From Salarias fasciatus (lineage: Eukaryota; Chordata; Actinopteri; Blenniiformes; Blenniidae): DNA of 64,000 bases. The notes under the pieces were generated by a model. The model worked only from the letters and a program-made list of their open reading frames with translations. It searched no databases and was not told the origin of the DNA. Location: NCBI RefSeq assembly GCF_902148845.1, contig NC_043745.1:32997341-33061340 (forward strand), given 5' to 3'. Shown here piece by piece: positions 44,240 through 56,954 of this stretch; position 1 is the first letter of the stretch; each line of letters starts with the position of its first letter. The translations under genes and the position numbers were made by a program.

Positions 44240-45871
44240 TGCATGATCATACTTTAGTTCCTGCAGACTGCATGACTCAACGAATTTATCTAATGCTCGC
44301 TGAGTTAGCATGTAGCCGCATAGCTTAGCTGCGTTCATAAAGTTAGCCGTCTGGATTAGCGTTAGCAAGAATTAACATTCTTTTAAATAACCACATGATT
44401 CGAGCACCCCAACCCCCTAAGCAATTTGTATGGAGTAAAAACAGGCATTTCGTGTTTCGACGACCCTTGCATGCCCAGTTGGTGTTTCTTCGATGGTTTA
44501 GCTAATCATTAAAGCCTCGACCACCCTTGGATAACTTCTAGAAACGCTTCTTTAAATACCCGGTTTTACCTTTTCACACATTCAGGGATTTTGCTCTCCT
44601 TCGGACAGTCGAGAGTGATGCTAGGGTTCAAAGGAGACGCTTTGGCAGAATAACGTGTCTGTGCATGCCCGTTGCAGCAGCTTCAAATTCCATAAAGCAA
44701 TCTGCATATCATTCATTCATAACCTGAATCTACGAGTCTCAATGTTGAAATCATGCTGGGTATTGTTTTAATAATGTGAACATGGAAGAACGTTATTCTA
44801 CCCACAGTTCATCTGTTTCTAATCACTAAGTAATACGTGGTCCACGTCAAAATCTGTATGTAGTCTGATGGAGCAAGAAATCCAGAAAAGCTGCCATACA
44901 GAGGCACAACAGAGTGTCTCTTCAGATGCAGTCCACTGTGGTATGCCTGCCTGTGAAAACCAGTTTGACCTGATTTCCCTGCTGCGTCACATGAGCCGGA
45001 CGGTTCAGCAGGCTAGATGAATGTGGCCTGTCATGCACCCTGCCACAGCTCTCCAGGTTTCACCAGGCCTCCGTCAAGCCCTGGCTGAGGTCGGTCCTGT
45101 GGTTGCTTGGAGTCTTCCTGCTTCCAGTGCCAAAGGCAACACCTGTCAGGGATACTTTCAACACTCGAGCTTCATGGTTCCGTTAATTCTCTGCTTGGCC
45201 CTCATCTCAGCAGTTGCTTCATTGACTTAAGATCCATTTGGCTTGGTTTGCTAGGTTGCTGGATAAGATTACCGTAAAACCGGTGCTCCTTTGTCAAATA
45301 AAGAATATTGAAGGTGGCTTATAAATATTTAGAGGAGGCAATGCAGTGAGTGCCGTCTCATGTTTCACTGACCTGCTTTTATGGTCTGGCTTTTATATAG
45401 TGGTAGTGAGTTTTATTTCAGTAACATTTTCCTTATGGTTTATTGCATTCCATCTTGTCATAATATATTGACATTTTAGGTATTTTACACTATTGTTTTT
45501 AATTCTTAATCTCATACCCATTTGTTTGAATTTCTTTCCACTGTCATTTCATGCCTTCATACAGAATTTTGCTGTCAACAGTTCCCTATTTTTTTTTTAT
45601 ACTCACAATCAACAGGATTTTAAGCGTTGCTGTTGCTTGACATTGATTCAAACAAACTTGGGAGTAAAGTATGTGCAGAAGATGCTATGGCATTTAGGAA
45701 ACTCAGGGGATGGTGGAATTATTTCTGTCATGACTGTGTCGCAGTGTGATACAAAAATAGTGCTAAACTTTGCATTTCATAAAGCAAGCTGAAAGCAATC
45801 CAAGCAACCTTTCAGTTAGACACGCTTGTAAAATCTGGATTGTGTAAATAACTCATGTGTTTTTGTTTCAG
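44240..45871 (+). other. golgb1: golgb1 intron 1
   Basis: No coding exon, repeat or RNA gene recognised. Confidence 0.5.
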
Positions 45872-45885
45872 GTCAAAACAAAACC

Positions 45886-48800
45886 ATGTTGAAATGGTTT
45901 TCGGGCGAAGAGGGAGAGCCTGGTTCTGGAGTAAGTATAAATCTACTTAGTCATTCTTTAATGTGGGATTTACAGCTTTGGGATTTTTCAGTAATTCTCC
46001 AAGTCTTCTGACTTCTTAACATTTTCCTGGCAATATGCATGCATTCTTTACACCCAATAGCATACATCATTTGGTGTTTCCTGCTGTTTAAATATGGTCT
46101 TTTTATGCCTTGCTGTTAAAGTAAATTAGCAAATGCTGATACAATATATATATGATATTTTTTAAGCTTTAAAAAAAACAAGAAATATTAAACTTCTCAC
46201 TTATATTTATGTGACTTATTTGTTGATCTCCAGCTTTAAGTATTTGAAGAATTTTTGTCAGTCATACGAGCAGAAATGTGTTTTTTTTGGCAGACGCCAG
46301 TATCCCATTTATAGGTATTATCAAATGGCACGTATATTTTTTATCTCTATGTTCGAATTAGTCCTTACTATTTGAAGATATTGTTTCATTTCTAGTGACT
46401 GCTGTTGTATCACTTAGTATTGAACTAAATCTCACAGCTTGTGTTCTAGACAAAGTATTTTTTTTTTCCTGACACCACGTCATCATTATCAGAACAGATA
46501 AGGTAAAGTATCTCAATGCCACAGTCGTTACCAAGAAGATCCCTAAGTGTTTTATTTCTGCTTATGCTCCAGTGAGCTGAGGGGAAGCCAAGTGAAAGCT
46601 CTGCAGTGCCAGATAAAGTTGAATGAGGTAGACTGCTGAGCGCAGGGCTTTAACTCAGACAATCACAGATCACGCTTCCTGTGAAGGGGGGCACCGCTCC
46701 ATCTTAAATCCCTTTCATCCCTGTATGCTTCCATTCCCCCCCGTGTAACCTCACCAGGATAACAAGCTTTGGGATTTTGCTCGCTTTTTGTTTGATTATC
46801 GTTTACCCTATTTTTCAAACTCTCCCTCAATTATTTAACTGGAAGTTTGGAATTAAGAAGCAACTTTTGCTCTTCTCAGATCGACCTTTGTTTATTATGT
46901 GCACACAGCTCTATTAGTGTAGCTTCATTGTGACACTCTGTTAGTCAGTTTAATCACTGTTTCACTTCTTAAGGTCAGCTGAACGTACATCGATTAGTTG
47001 CAGGAATAAGGCGTGTAGCCTAAATGTCTTTTCTTCAGTTGAACATCTTCATGGAGCAGTGACAACAAGAAGTAACAAAACAGCCGAGATGAACTGACCA
47101 CATGCTGAACGCTCTTAGAAAGAGAAGGTCAGGTTTATTTAAAGCTGCTAATGCTAATCACAGCTTCTGAACAGATTGATGTTAATGTTGGCAACAGTGG
47201 CGAATCTTTCTGTTTCTACCTGTGGGACGGTGTTTGTTCAGGAAGTTTCGTGAAATAATATCAGATTGCTCTTTTCTGGAACCAGTTCAGCCTGATGCTG
47301 AAGTTAACAGTGGATTCAGTGATCAGATCACAGCGTGACAGCAGCTCAACTATTTACTGTTCAAAGCTCGGACAAAAATAAATTGTACTGAGCCCACAAA
47401 AACAGTATCTGTAGCCGAGTTGTTTATTTCATAAAAGCAGTGAATTACTTGCATGTTACTGTTAAAAGTAACAGAGTAAGTGTTATTCCCTTCACTTTGT
47501 CTCGTCATTGTTTGTAGCCTGGAAAGTCATAAATTTAGTGAACAAAAACCTCAGATTACATTCCAGTCTCCAGGACATTTAGCACATGTGACACAGTGCA
47601 GCTTCAACACCTTCTTTTTGTTCACCATCTTTCCTGGTCCGTCCCTCCCCTCAGGGACCAGGCTCTCCCAACGCCGCTGCTCGGGGTGGAGAGGTCGCCG
47701 TGGAAGAAATGGCGGAGAGGCTGACACAGACGGAGCAGCTTGTCAGTCAGCTAAAAGAGATGATCCGGGAAAAGGACGCAGCTCTGCGCTCCAAAGACGA
47801 CCAACTGAAGGTGAAGACATGCTCTCCGCTGGCGTCTGGGTTAATTTTAGAGGGTTCAGAGCCTTTTATGGATTATAAATGTCTTTTCATTCGATGGTCT
47901 TCACATCCATGGCATATTTTTCCAGCTTCAGCTGTCTCAAACTGACAGATGTCTCAACTGCTCATCCCACAAATGCATGTCCCTTCCAAACGTGGCATTT
48001 GAGAAAGAAATAAACATTCTTTCCCACTGTATAAGAACTATTGTGTAGAGTTGATGTTATAAAAAATATGCATATTGAACACACATGTCCTTCCTTTTTG
48101 AGCTGTTTATCAAAACCAGGCTAATTCTTCAATGTAAATTACAGCAAACATACTGCTCACACTTGAGGCTTTCATTTGCTGCAGCTGCTGTGTCCATGTA
48201 ATCTAATTACATGTGGTATGACATGCTGTGGGGATTTTTCTGTCCCATTTTCCGACCACATGTCATCTGCATGTGTCTGACTCAGCCGGGCACAGCGGGT
48301 CATGTGAGCTACTCTAAACGTGATTCTTCTCCAGTTGGACTCTCAGTGAAATTGCAGAGTAAAAAAAAAAAAAAAAAAAAAAAACCTTATCATGTTAACT
48401 ATTCATCCCTCAGGTCAAAGTCTGCTTCCTGATAATAAAGACAGGAATGTTAGCCTACCTGCAGTCGATGTTTGGCTCCGGAGAAAGCAAACAGGAACAC
48501 CTTCTGCGAGAGCCTTTACTGCTCTGCTGGTGATGTCTCACCCTGTCAGAGTCCACCTGATGGGGGGACGAGGCGTCTTCTCCAGCGTGTATGAAGAGAC
48601 AGTGAGACTGCATTGTTGTGATGCTCCCTGGACTTGTTTCTTGTGGCTCAGGTGGAGAAGGAGGCATGTGAGGCCAAACTGTCCAAGCTGCGCCTTCAGA
48701 ACAAAGCCAAGGTGACCTCCCTCACGTCACAGCTGGAGGAGCTGAAGAAGCAACAGGGAGGCCCTGGCACGCCCACACACACCAAGAAGGTGCAGGCACG

Positions 48801-51800
48801 CTCACATACACACTCCTATAGTTGACTCGTGTCACTCCAGGGTACGCTGGTGTTTAGATAAGATATGAGGTGAATAAAAGACGGTTAGTCCGGAGGTTGA
48901 CTTCACTCGAGATGCTTATAGCAAGTCATAACATTTGTCTCATGGTGATGTAGTAAATGGTTTTTGCCAGCAGGGGGCTCTTTCGAGCTACTGCTGCTCC
49001 ACATAGGTTTAAAATGATGCAGTTGAAAGAAACAAGGGACTGTTTTTGCATCTAATAGACAAGAAGCACTCATGACTTGGACCATACTTCGTCTTCTGTC
49101 TGAGATTCTCAGTGTGATCTTTGCTGTGTTTTCTTCTTGCTTCCTGTCAGGGCTCATCAGAGACAGGAGACCACGCCAATCGGGGGAAGATCGTCCTGCT
49201 GAAGAAGAAGGTCGAAGAACTCGAGCAGCAGCTTGCACAAAAAGATGAGGAACTGGAAAACAAGGTACAACCTTTCAGAGTAATTTTTTTTTTCCATGCC
49301 TCATTTATTTGTGGTCTTTATGGCGTCCCAAAGAAGTCTCTGAAACTCCGTGTCAGCCTGAAGCTTTTAACATGTCCATGTTTTTCTACATCTGGCCCTA
49401 AACATGGGAGACTCCTCATTGAGTTAATCCACAGTGCCTCCCTGGGAAATATCTCAGCTGTTCTCCAACTCTGAAACTTTCTAACAGCAGTTGAAATTAA
49501 GTGTTGAATATTAAAAAACACAATGTTATATTCAAACTGCACCAGTCCAAAGAAAATTAAATATCTTGATGCAGTGGTGAATCAATGTATTAAGCTCCTT
49601 GGACAACTTGTTTCCTCTGCTGTGGAATGTATTTTTGGCGTACGACAGTCTAAGCGCTACAAATGTTTTTTTTTTTTTTGTTTTTTTTCCCCCCCATATG
49701 TGGTAAATTTCTGTTGTGGAATTGTTTACATGTGAGTTACAGAGCGACAATGAGAACTGAAGTGTTTCTAACCAGAAGCTACAATCTTGTAGAAAAAAGA
49801 GCTGGAGACGCGGCGGCAGCGAGGCGAGGAAATAGACGCCATGCTGACAGAGCGGGACAAAAAGCTGGCGGAAAAGGAAGCTTATATTGTCCACCTGCAG
49901 ACCGCTTTGGCCGGAGATCAGCCCGTTACACCCGCACCACCACAAACGGTAAAGTTTAAACACACACCTCCACCTCGCGTTGACCGCACTCCCAACGCTC
50001 TCTCATCCTGAGCTGCACCTCCACAGGCGGCGGAGGACGGAGGAGCGATGCAGGAGCTGCAGCTGCTGGTCCAAAGTCTGACCAAGAAGGTGGGAGAGGG
50101 AGAGGAGCGTTACAGTCTGCTGCAGGAGCAGACAGACAGCCTCAAAGAACTGCTTTCCTCGGAGAAGGAGCAGTACACCCAGAAGGAGAACATGTACAAG
50201 CAGAACGTGCGTTCCTCCACTCCCTCGTATTCAACAGTGTCTCTCTTTGTTTGTGGTGAAGACTTTATAACCGGGTGATTTGTGTTCAGATCCAGACGTT
50301 TAAAGACATCATCATCCAGAAGGACAACCAGCTGATGGAGATCAACCAGATGCACGAACAGGAGCTCTTCAAGCTCGCAGCAAAGTCTGACGCCAGTGCG
50401 GACTTAGAGCAGGTAATGGCAGCTCTGTTCAAAGCACCAGGGCGTATTTCAGCACAATCAAGGCTTTAGGATAATCAGTCAATAGCTTAGTAACAAGAAA
50501 AATAATACTGACATATATTTTTAAGTGTGGAAGGCAGCGTCTGTATCAATGATATCACTCCAGAAAGAGGAAAAATAAGAAAGTGGTATCTGTAAAGATC
50601 TGTTGATATGATGTCTGAGTGGTTTGATAATTTTTTTTCATGAATATTTCTGGTATAAGACAGATGTGTTCTGGGTGAATATCCACTGATGTGGAGCTGT
50701 TTCTGCTGTTGCTGCTGATGAAACCCAAAGTGGTGAATCACAGTGAAGGAGTCGAGTCTAAAAATACATTTGACCGGACATTTCTATTAGATGGAGAATG
50801 AAGGCGTGTCCTTGAGTGGAGCATGAGTCAGCACACAATAGACTGTTTCACATGAAGAGAAAAGGAAGAATAATCCACTGGGAAGTTTTTCTGAGACCCA
50901 AATAATCAAACTAGAATATGTGAAAGCTTGTTTCTGATTTCTTCTGTATTTTTATAGGAGATAATACACATTTAATTTGATTTACACATAACATACAGTC
51001 TTGCAATCTTACACCGTAGCCACTTGACTGTATGTAGCTGAATAAAATGTTGTTGATATTTAATGTGAGTGTGATTTACTCTTCCATCTTGTCATATTCT
51101 TTTCCTCCAGCTTCTGAAGGCTCTGAAGCAGAAGCTCCATGAGAAGGAGGAGGTGCTGCGCGGTAAAACCCAGGTCATCGATGTCCTGCAGGGAGAGGTG
51201 GACAGCAGAGACGAGCAGATAAAGGTCAGCAAGCACTTCCTGTAGCTTTCATTTTTACAGTTTAAGCATTCCTATCACATCGGTGAATGTCAAGTTGCAT
51301 TCTTGATTTTTAATTGGATCAGTGCAAAGTACAGCATCGTCATCTTGTGGCCATTGATAATGAAAGAGTGGATAAAAAAACAAGTCTTCAGGATTGAGTT
51401 TAACCAGCAGTGGGGGAAAAAAGCAAACATCTGTTTTTGAGTAGATCAGTTACTGTTGGCAGAAGCAAATCTGATAAGCATGACGATCACAGTCACATGA
51501 CCGGAACCTATCTATATCTGTTGCTAACCCGAACCCTCCGAACGCAGGAGCTGGCAGAGCGTCTCCGTCGGCTACAAGTGGAACGAGAGAGCCTGGAGTC
51601 CAAAATGGAGGCAGAGAAACACGTGATGAGAGCACAGCTCCGCGACCTGATGGAGAAGCAGCAGGCCGAGGTGAAGCGCATCACCGAGCAGCACCAGGTC
51701 CTGATGGAGCAGACCCGGCAGGACCTGCTGGGGCAGCTGGAGGAGCTGAGGAGATCTGCAGCAGGAGCAGCAGGAGCTGGAGTCGTTCCAGAGGAGGACT

Positions 51801-54800
51801 CTGGGAACAGAAACCTGCCTGCTGATCAGAGCTCCATGCAGAGGATCGCTGAACTGGAAGGTTGGTTCTTTTCTTTCTTTTGGTTATTTTTGTCAAAATA
51901 TTGGAAGAAATCAGCAGAACTTGATTTGAATTTTCATAGCCATATTGTTTAATTTGCACTTTTCTTGCGTTTTTAGTTGAAAGCCATCCTAAATTTAATG
52001 TATATTTTCTTACCAGTGTTGTGCAAGGTACAGCAATCCAATATTTTTGGAAATTCACTTAAAGCATTGGAGGTTAATTGGATGGTTAATTCACTACTCA
52101 CTGCAAATAAAAAGTACTTTGGTGCTTGATGAAGGAAAAATTATTTCCTTGTTTCATACTGTCCAATTTTCAGGCCTGTTTTAGTGAGCGCATTGCTTTT
52201 GTTTTATGGTTATTGTGAAAGTTTAGCTGATCTGTGTGGAGCTGTCTGATTCGGCTAACCTAACTACAGACTAACACTGCCTGAAAAGAATGTAATTTTA
52301 TCTACATACTGATTGTTATAGTTTCCTTGATCTGCTTCGCTTTTTGCAGCTCAAGCAAAGATAAAAACGGAAGAAGCCAGTCGGTCGGAGGCCAAGTTCT
52401 TAAAGATGAAGGCTTGGTCGAAGACTCGGATCAGACAGCTGGAGGAGGAGCTGAAGAAAAGCCAGGTGAGACTTTGAAATATTATGGTGTTTAATTCCAG
52501 ATAGCTCATGTTTTTATCCACATTGATTCAGTAAATATTTGGGTTTAGCTCACTTCATCAGGTTTCAGGCAGAAAAGGCTGATGTGTTGGATTTGATAGC
52601 TGTTTCCGTTTTACCCCCTTCAGGCTGGCGGCGCCCCTCCTGACCTGACCGCCCTGCGGAGCCGTGTCACAGCTCTGGAGGAGGAGAGAGAGGAAAACCT
52701 CTGGAAAGTAGAGCAGTATGAGGAGCTGCGAGCGAAAAATGGTGATCAATTCCATCAGTTGGATGAAATACGAGCAATTCATGTTGATAAATTTGGGTAA
52801 AATTCTGTAACATCGTCAGTAAAACTCATGTGAGTCTGTGGTTTTCTAGACATGCTGGAGGCGAAGCTGGTGGTTTATGAGGAGCAGCAGAGGACGCTCC
52901 AGGCCGACCTGGAGCAATTCACCAAGAGGGCTGCGTCTCAGGTCGGAGGGTCTCCTCTCTGATAGCTCCTGCTTTCTGGGTGCGTTTGTTTCAATGTGCT
53001 CACTGTGGGTGCACTCCTCCCTCCGACCGCAGGCCAGCGAGTCCGGCAGCGCCGACGACACGCAGAGCCAAGTGCTGGAGTGGCAGGAGATGGTGGCCGA
53101 GGCGGCCAGCGCCCGAGACCGGGCCAGAGAGGAGAAGGCCGCCATGGCGCTGCGCATCAGCCACATGGAGGAGGAAAGAGAGGGTAAGAGCGCAGCCGGA
53201 GGATGATGCACAGACTGCAGAATCGACGGCGGTTTCTTTTTATCCACAAATGCTCCTTCATGCACACCTAATCTGCTAAGAACTGGAACCTTCAATTTGT
53301 GTTAAAATACTGTTTAAGAAGACGTTAGTGTTTTAGAGTCGCATCATGAAAGGAGAACAGTTGAGGTAAGGTAAATTCATGTGGCAAACAATATCGAGTG
53401 ATCCCTTTATTTTTTTATTTTGCATTTTAAAAAATAAGACAGCTCTTATTATTATGCTAACTATAATATCTAAATAGGATCCCTACTAATCAGGAGAGCT
53501 GGGGTGTTACATAAGAAGCAATCTGAAAAATGGCAAGATTGTGTGTTTTTGTTTAAAATATTTTTCAAAAAACACTTGTTTTTGAAGACCTTCTTGGTTC
53601 TTGAGCAATCTATTGTTTGCTGTTATTTTAAATTTTGAGGATCACTGTTCTTCATTGTCAAAATAAGATAAGATATGAGAATTAAATTGAAAATTCATGA
53701 ATCGGAGAGTTGTAGTTCATCAGAAACATCCTTCATGAAACATGGTGGCAGAGGCACACATTTTGATAAAGAAAAACTTCAAGGTTGGTTTTAAATGTGC
53801 ACAAATAAACCTTTTTTCTACCCAAAAGTTTAACAATAAAGGAAAATGTAGATGATTGCATTTTAGGGAATAAAAAAAATAAGGTTAGAGTAAGCAAGAG
53901 AAGCTACATTTAAAAAATATATATATATTAGAGACAGCAAAATCAAATTGTTTGGAACTGCCACTCTCAACGTTTCGAATGTAAAAATGTTAAACAAAAA
54001 AAAACACGTTTCTTGTATTTTCCTATAAATTGAGTTTATTGGCCTTAATCAGATCTGTTCATGAATATAAGCCTCCTTCATGCAAAAGCAATAACCTACC
54101 ATTAACCAGCGCGTCCTCCAGCGCCTCGGCAGCAGACACAGATTCTCAGTTTGTTTCACTGTTTGTCTGCTGTTGTTCCACTCAACATTACTTTCCTTTT
54201 CTTTATTTTTTGTCCCCCACCCCCGTTTTCATTGAGGAGATTCGGTTTACTCTGTGCTGCCTCTCATCTCGTGGCCCTCCACCCATCCACCCTCCTGCCC
54301 CCCTCCAGCCCCTGCTCCAGGGATGGAGCAGCCACTCAGAACGGTTTCCCATCAGTTTTGTGCATGCAGGCTCCCCGGAACCCTCCGGTGCAGCTCCGGC
54401 TCGCTGCACTGCCCGCAGCTTCTCCGCGTCTTTGCTTCATGAAGGAGCAAGCCGCTGGCAGTGCAGAGCGCCGCTGCACTTTAGAGTCTGCCCTTTTAGT
54501 TCTCCTTTTCTTTCCCTCTCCTGTGTTAGTCCTCATTTTTCCCAGACTTTTACCGCTTCCTTTTTCTTCTGTTCCTTCCTGTGATTACTGGTGGCCTCAC
54601 TCACAGTGCCCTGATCTCAAAATCATTCTAATCACACTGTTCTTGCACTAACACTTTAAAAAGACTAGCGTGTGATCGCTGTTCGAGCAAAGATTGAGAT
54701 GTTTATCTGATGGTGTGAGAGATGCAATAAGACTCCTGCGACCATTTAATGTTAACGACTGTCCAATAAACGCAATGTGGCCATCGACACCACAGTAGCC

Positions 54801-56918
54801 CTACAGGAGGAGTGTCTGAGTTGAGGTTAAATGGTGACTTGACATTGTTTTCAGAAGTGCGGTTGAGTTTGTGTCTCTGTTAGCTTTGTGATGGACCAGA
54901 TCGTAGCCCTCTGTTTACCATAGCAAACAGGAATCAGCTCCATTTCCCCCACAACGCTAACCTGCATGAACACTGTGTAGACGATAAGTGGGTTGATATA
55001 CATTGCAGGAACAGTGGCGATATTTCTGTCTCTCTTGATGTTATGGGAAATACATTTGTGTGCTGCATCCAAGGAACCAACTGAGCAGTGCTAAACAAGC
55101 TTCACAGTGTGGGGAGCGACGGTGACACACTCCTGTCAGGAGTTCTGCATCCGTCTGAACTCTTTTTAAAGTTTGGTGTGTGCCGCACAGTCGAGTCAGC
55201 TGAAGCTGGATCACATCTGGTTGTAGAGTCATTTAACAGTGTGACAGCATGCTGGTGAGGAGATACTACCAGGATGTCTGAACATGGGCCACTGGCACTG
55301 AGGCACATGATAATCATGTATTCTTACAGCCTGCAAACAAAACCACGTTGCCATACGGTCCACCACAGCTGGTCTGATTTGAATATTTCTATATTCCAAC
55401 AGTGAAATATGGGGATGCTGTTTGTCTGAGCAACTGTGTCCCCTTCCATGAATATGATCAGCAACCTCATTCTGCTTTATGTTCCAGTGTTGAGCTGAAA
55501 TCTGCTTCACATTCATAGCAAGCTGTAGTTTAAGGTCAGAGGGAGCCATGCTTTCCAATGGAAAACCAACTTCTAGACAAAACTGGGTGAAGTATAGGTG
55601 GGACAGATGAACAGTAACACACATTTTATCACCCTGTTTTATTCTTTTTGACATTTTTTTAAAGTGACACTAAGGAACTTTTCAGCCTTAATAAAACAGT
55701 TTAATATCTTTTGTGACGATACATCGACTTACAACTAGTTGATTGACCCCTCTGTCACGGGCTGAGGGCGTCAGTATTGCTTTCACTTGGACTAAGCAGC
55801 TGTGAGGAGGGTGGTAGGAACCCTGCACACTAAAAAACTCCAAATGTGCGGACTGCTTTACTGCATGCGTCACATCATGATATAACATTGTTTAGCCACC
55901 ATTAGATTCATGACCTCGTTGCTATCCATCCTTCACACAGCCACTGGAAACAAATGTAGGCGAGTTCAGTCCGACAGCATGCCACCGGGAGCAGCATTTT
56001 ACGACGCCTCGCGCTAGTCCTCATGGGAACTGTAGTATTCTTTCAGGCAAAACACTACCGCTTTTGTCCACTGGCGCCGCCAAAATCAACGAAAACTGAA
56101 AGTTCCTTAGTGTTGCTTTAAATAAAAATATTTGTCTGTGTATATTTCTGTAGCAATGCTAAACTCAAGTCACAAAACTGAACACATAATATTTTTCATG
56201 CACTTGTTGCGAATGAAGTCTGACGGCCTACCTGCAGCACCTCTATGGACCATCAGGGAGGTGTGGCCCACTGGCCGAGCTAACTTGTTTGGCTCTGCTG
56301 CTCAGGTCACAGTTGCATGTTCCCTATGTGTCACGTCATTTAAAAGAGAAACAAATTAAAAGAGAGAAATGATCGACCGGTACCATTTCTTTAGTTACAT
56401 TCTTGTTTAAAGTGATCAGGCTACATTTAAACATGTCTTAAATGCATTTCAGCAAAACTAACAATGAAAAAGCAAGATATGTCATCTCTTTATGGCCTTT
56501 GATGGGTATTCACTTCTTAGACTTTGGAAACTGTGTGTGTGGATGATTGTGCACTCCTGTGATTCAGTTTCTCTCAATTTCTCTTGAACGCTATCATATT
56601 AAAATGGCACCATAATACAAATGCTTTCCTTTCCAACAGAGACCGTCTTTGCTTAACCCGTGCTGACTACTGCTTAACATCCTGACCTTCCTTCTCTCTT
56701 ACTTTCTGCTCCTCCTGCTCCTCCTCCACCCTCCACTGTCCCCCCCCCCCGAGCACCAAAATCAGCCTGTTGTCACAAAACAGATGGGAACATTTGTTCT
56801 AATTCGACACTGCACCCTGCTTGCATCTTCTATTTCTGAATGAAAAGTGAATTCGAGCACCGCAGGCGTTCCCTTCTGATCTGCGCCTGCCCAGTGTTTC
56901 TCAAAATAACTGTCAGCC

Positions 56919-56954
<36 letters not shown>

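Noticed and set aside
54030-54651. Overlapping plus-strand frames of 184 and 166 codons in a golgb1 intron
   Set aside because: Low-complexity pyrimidine-rich translation, no splice sites that keep the golgb1 phase, and no known family.
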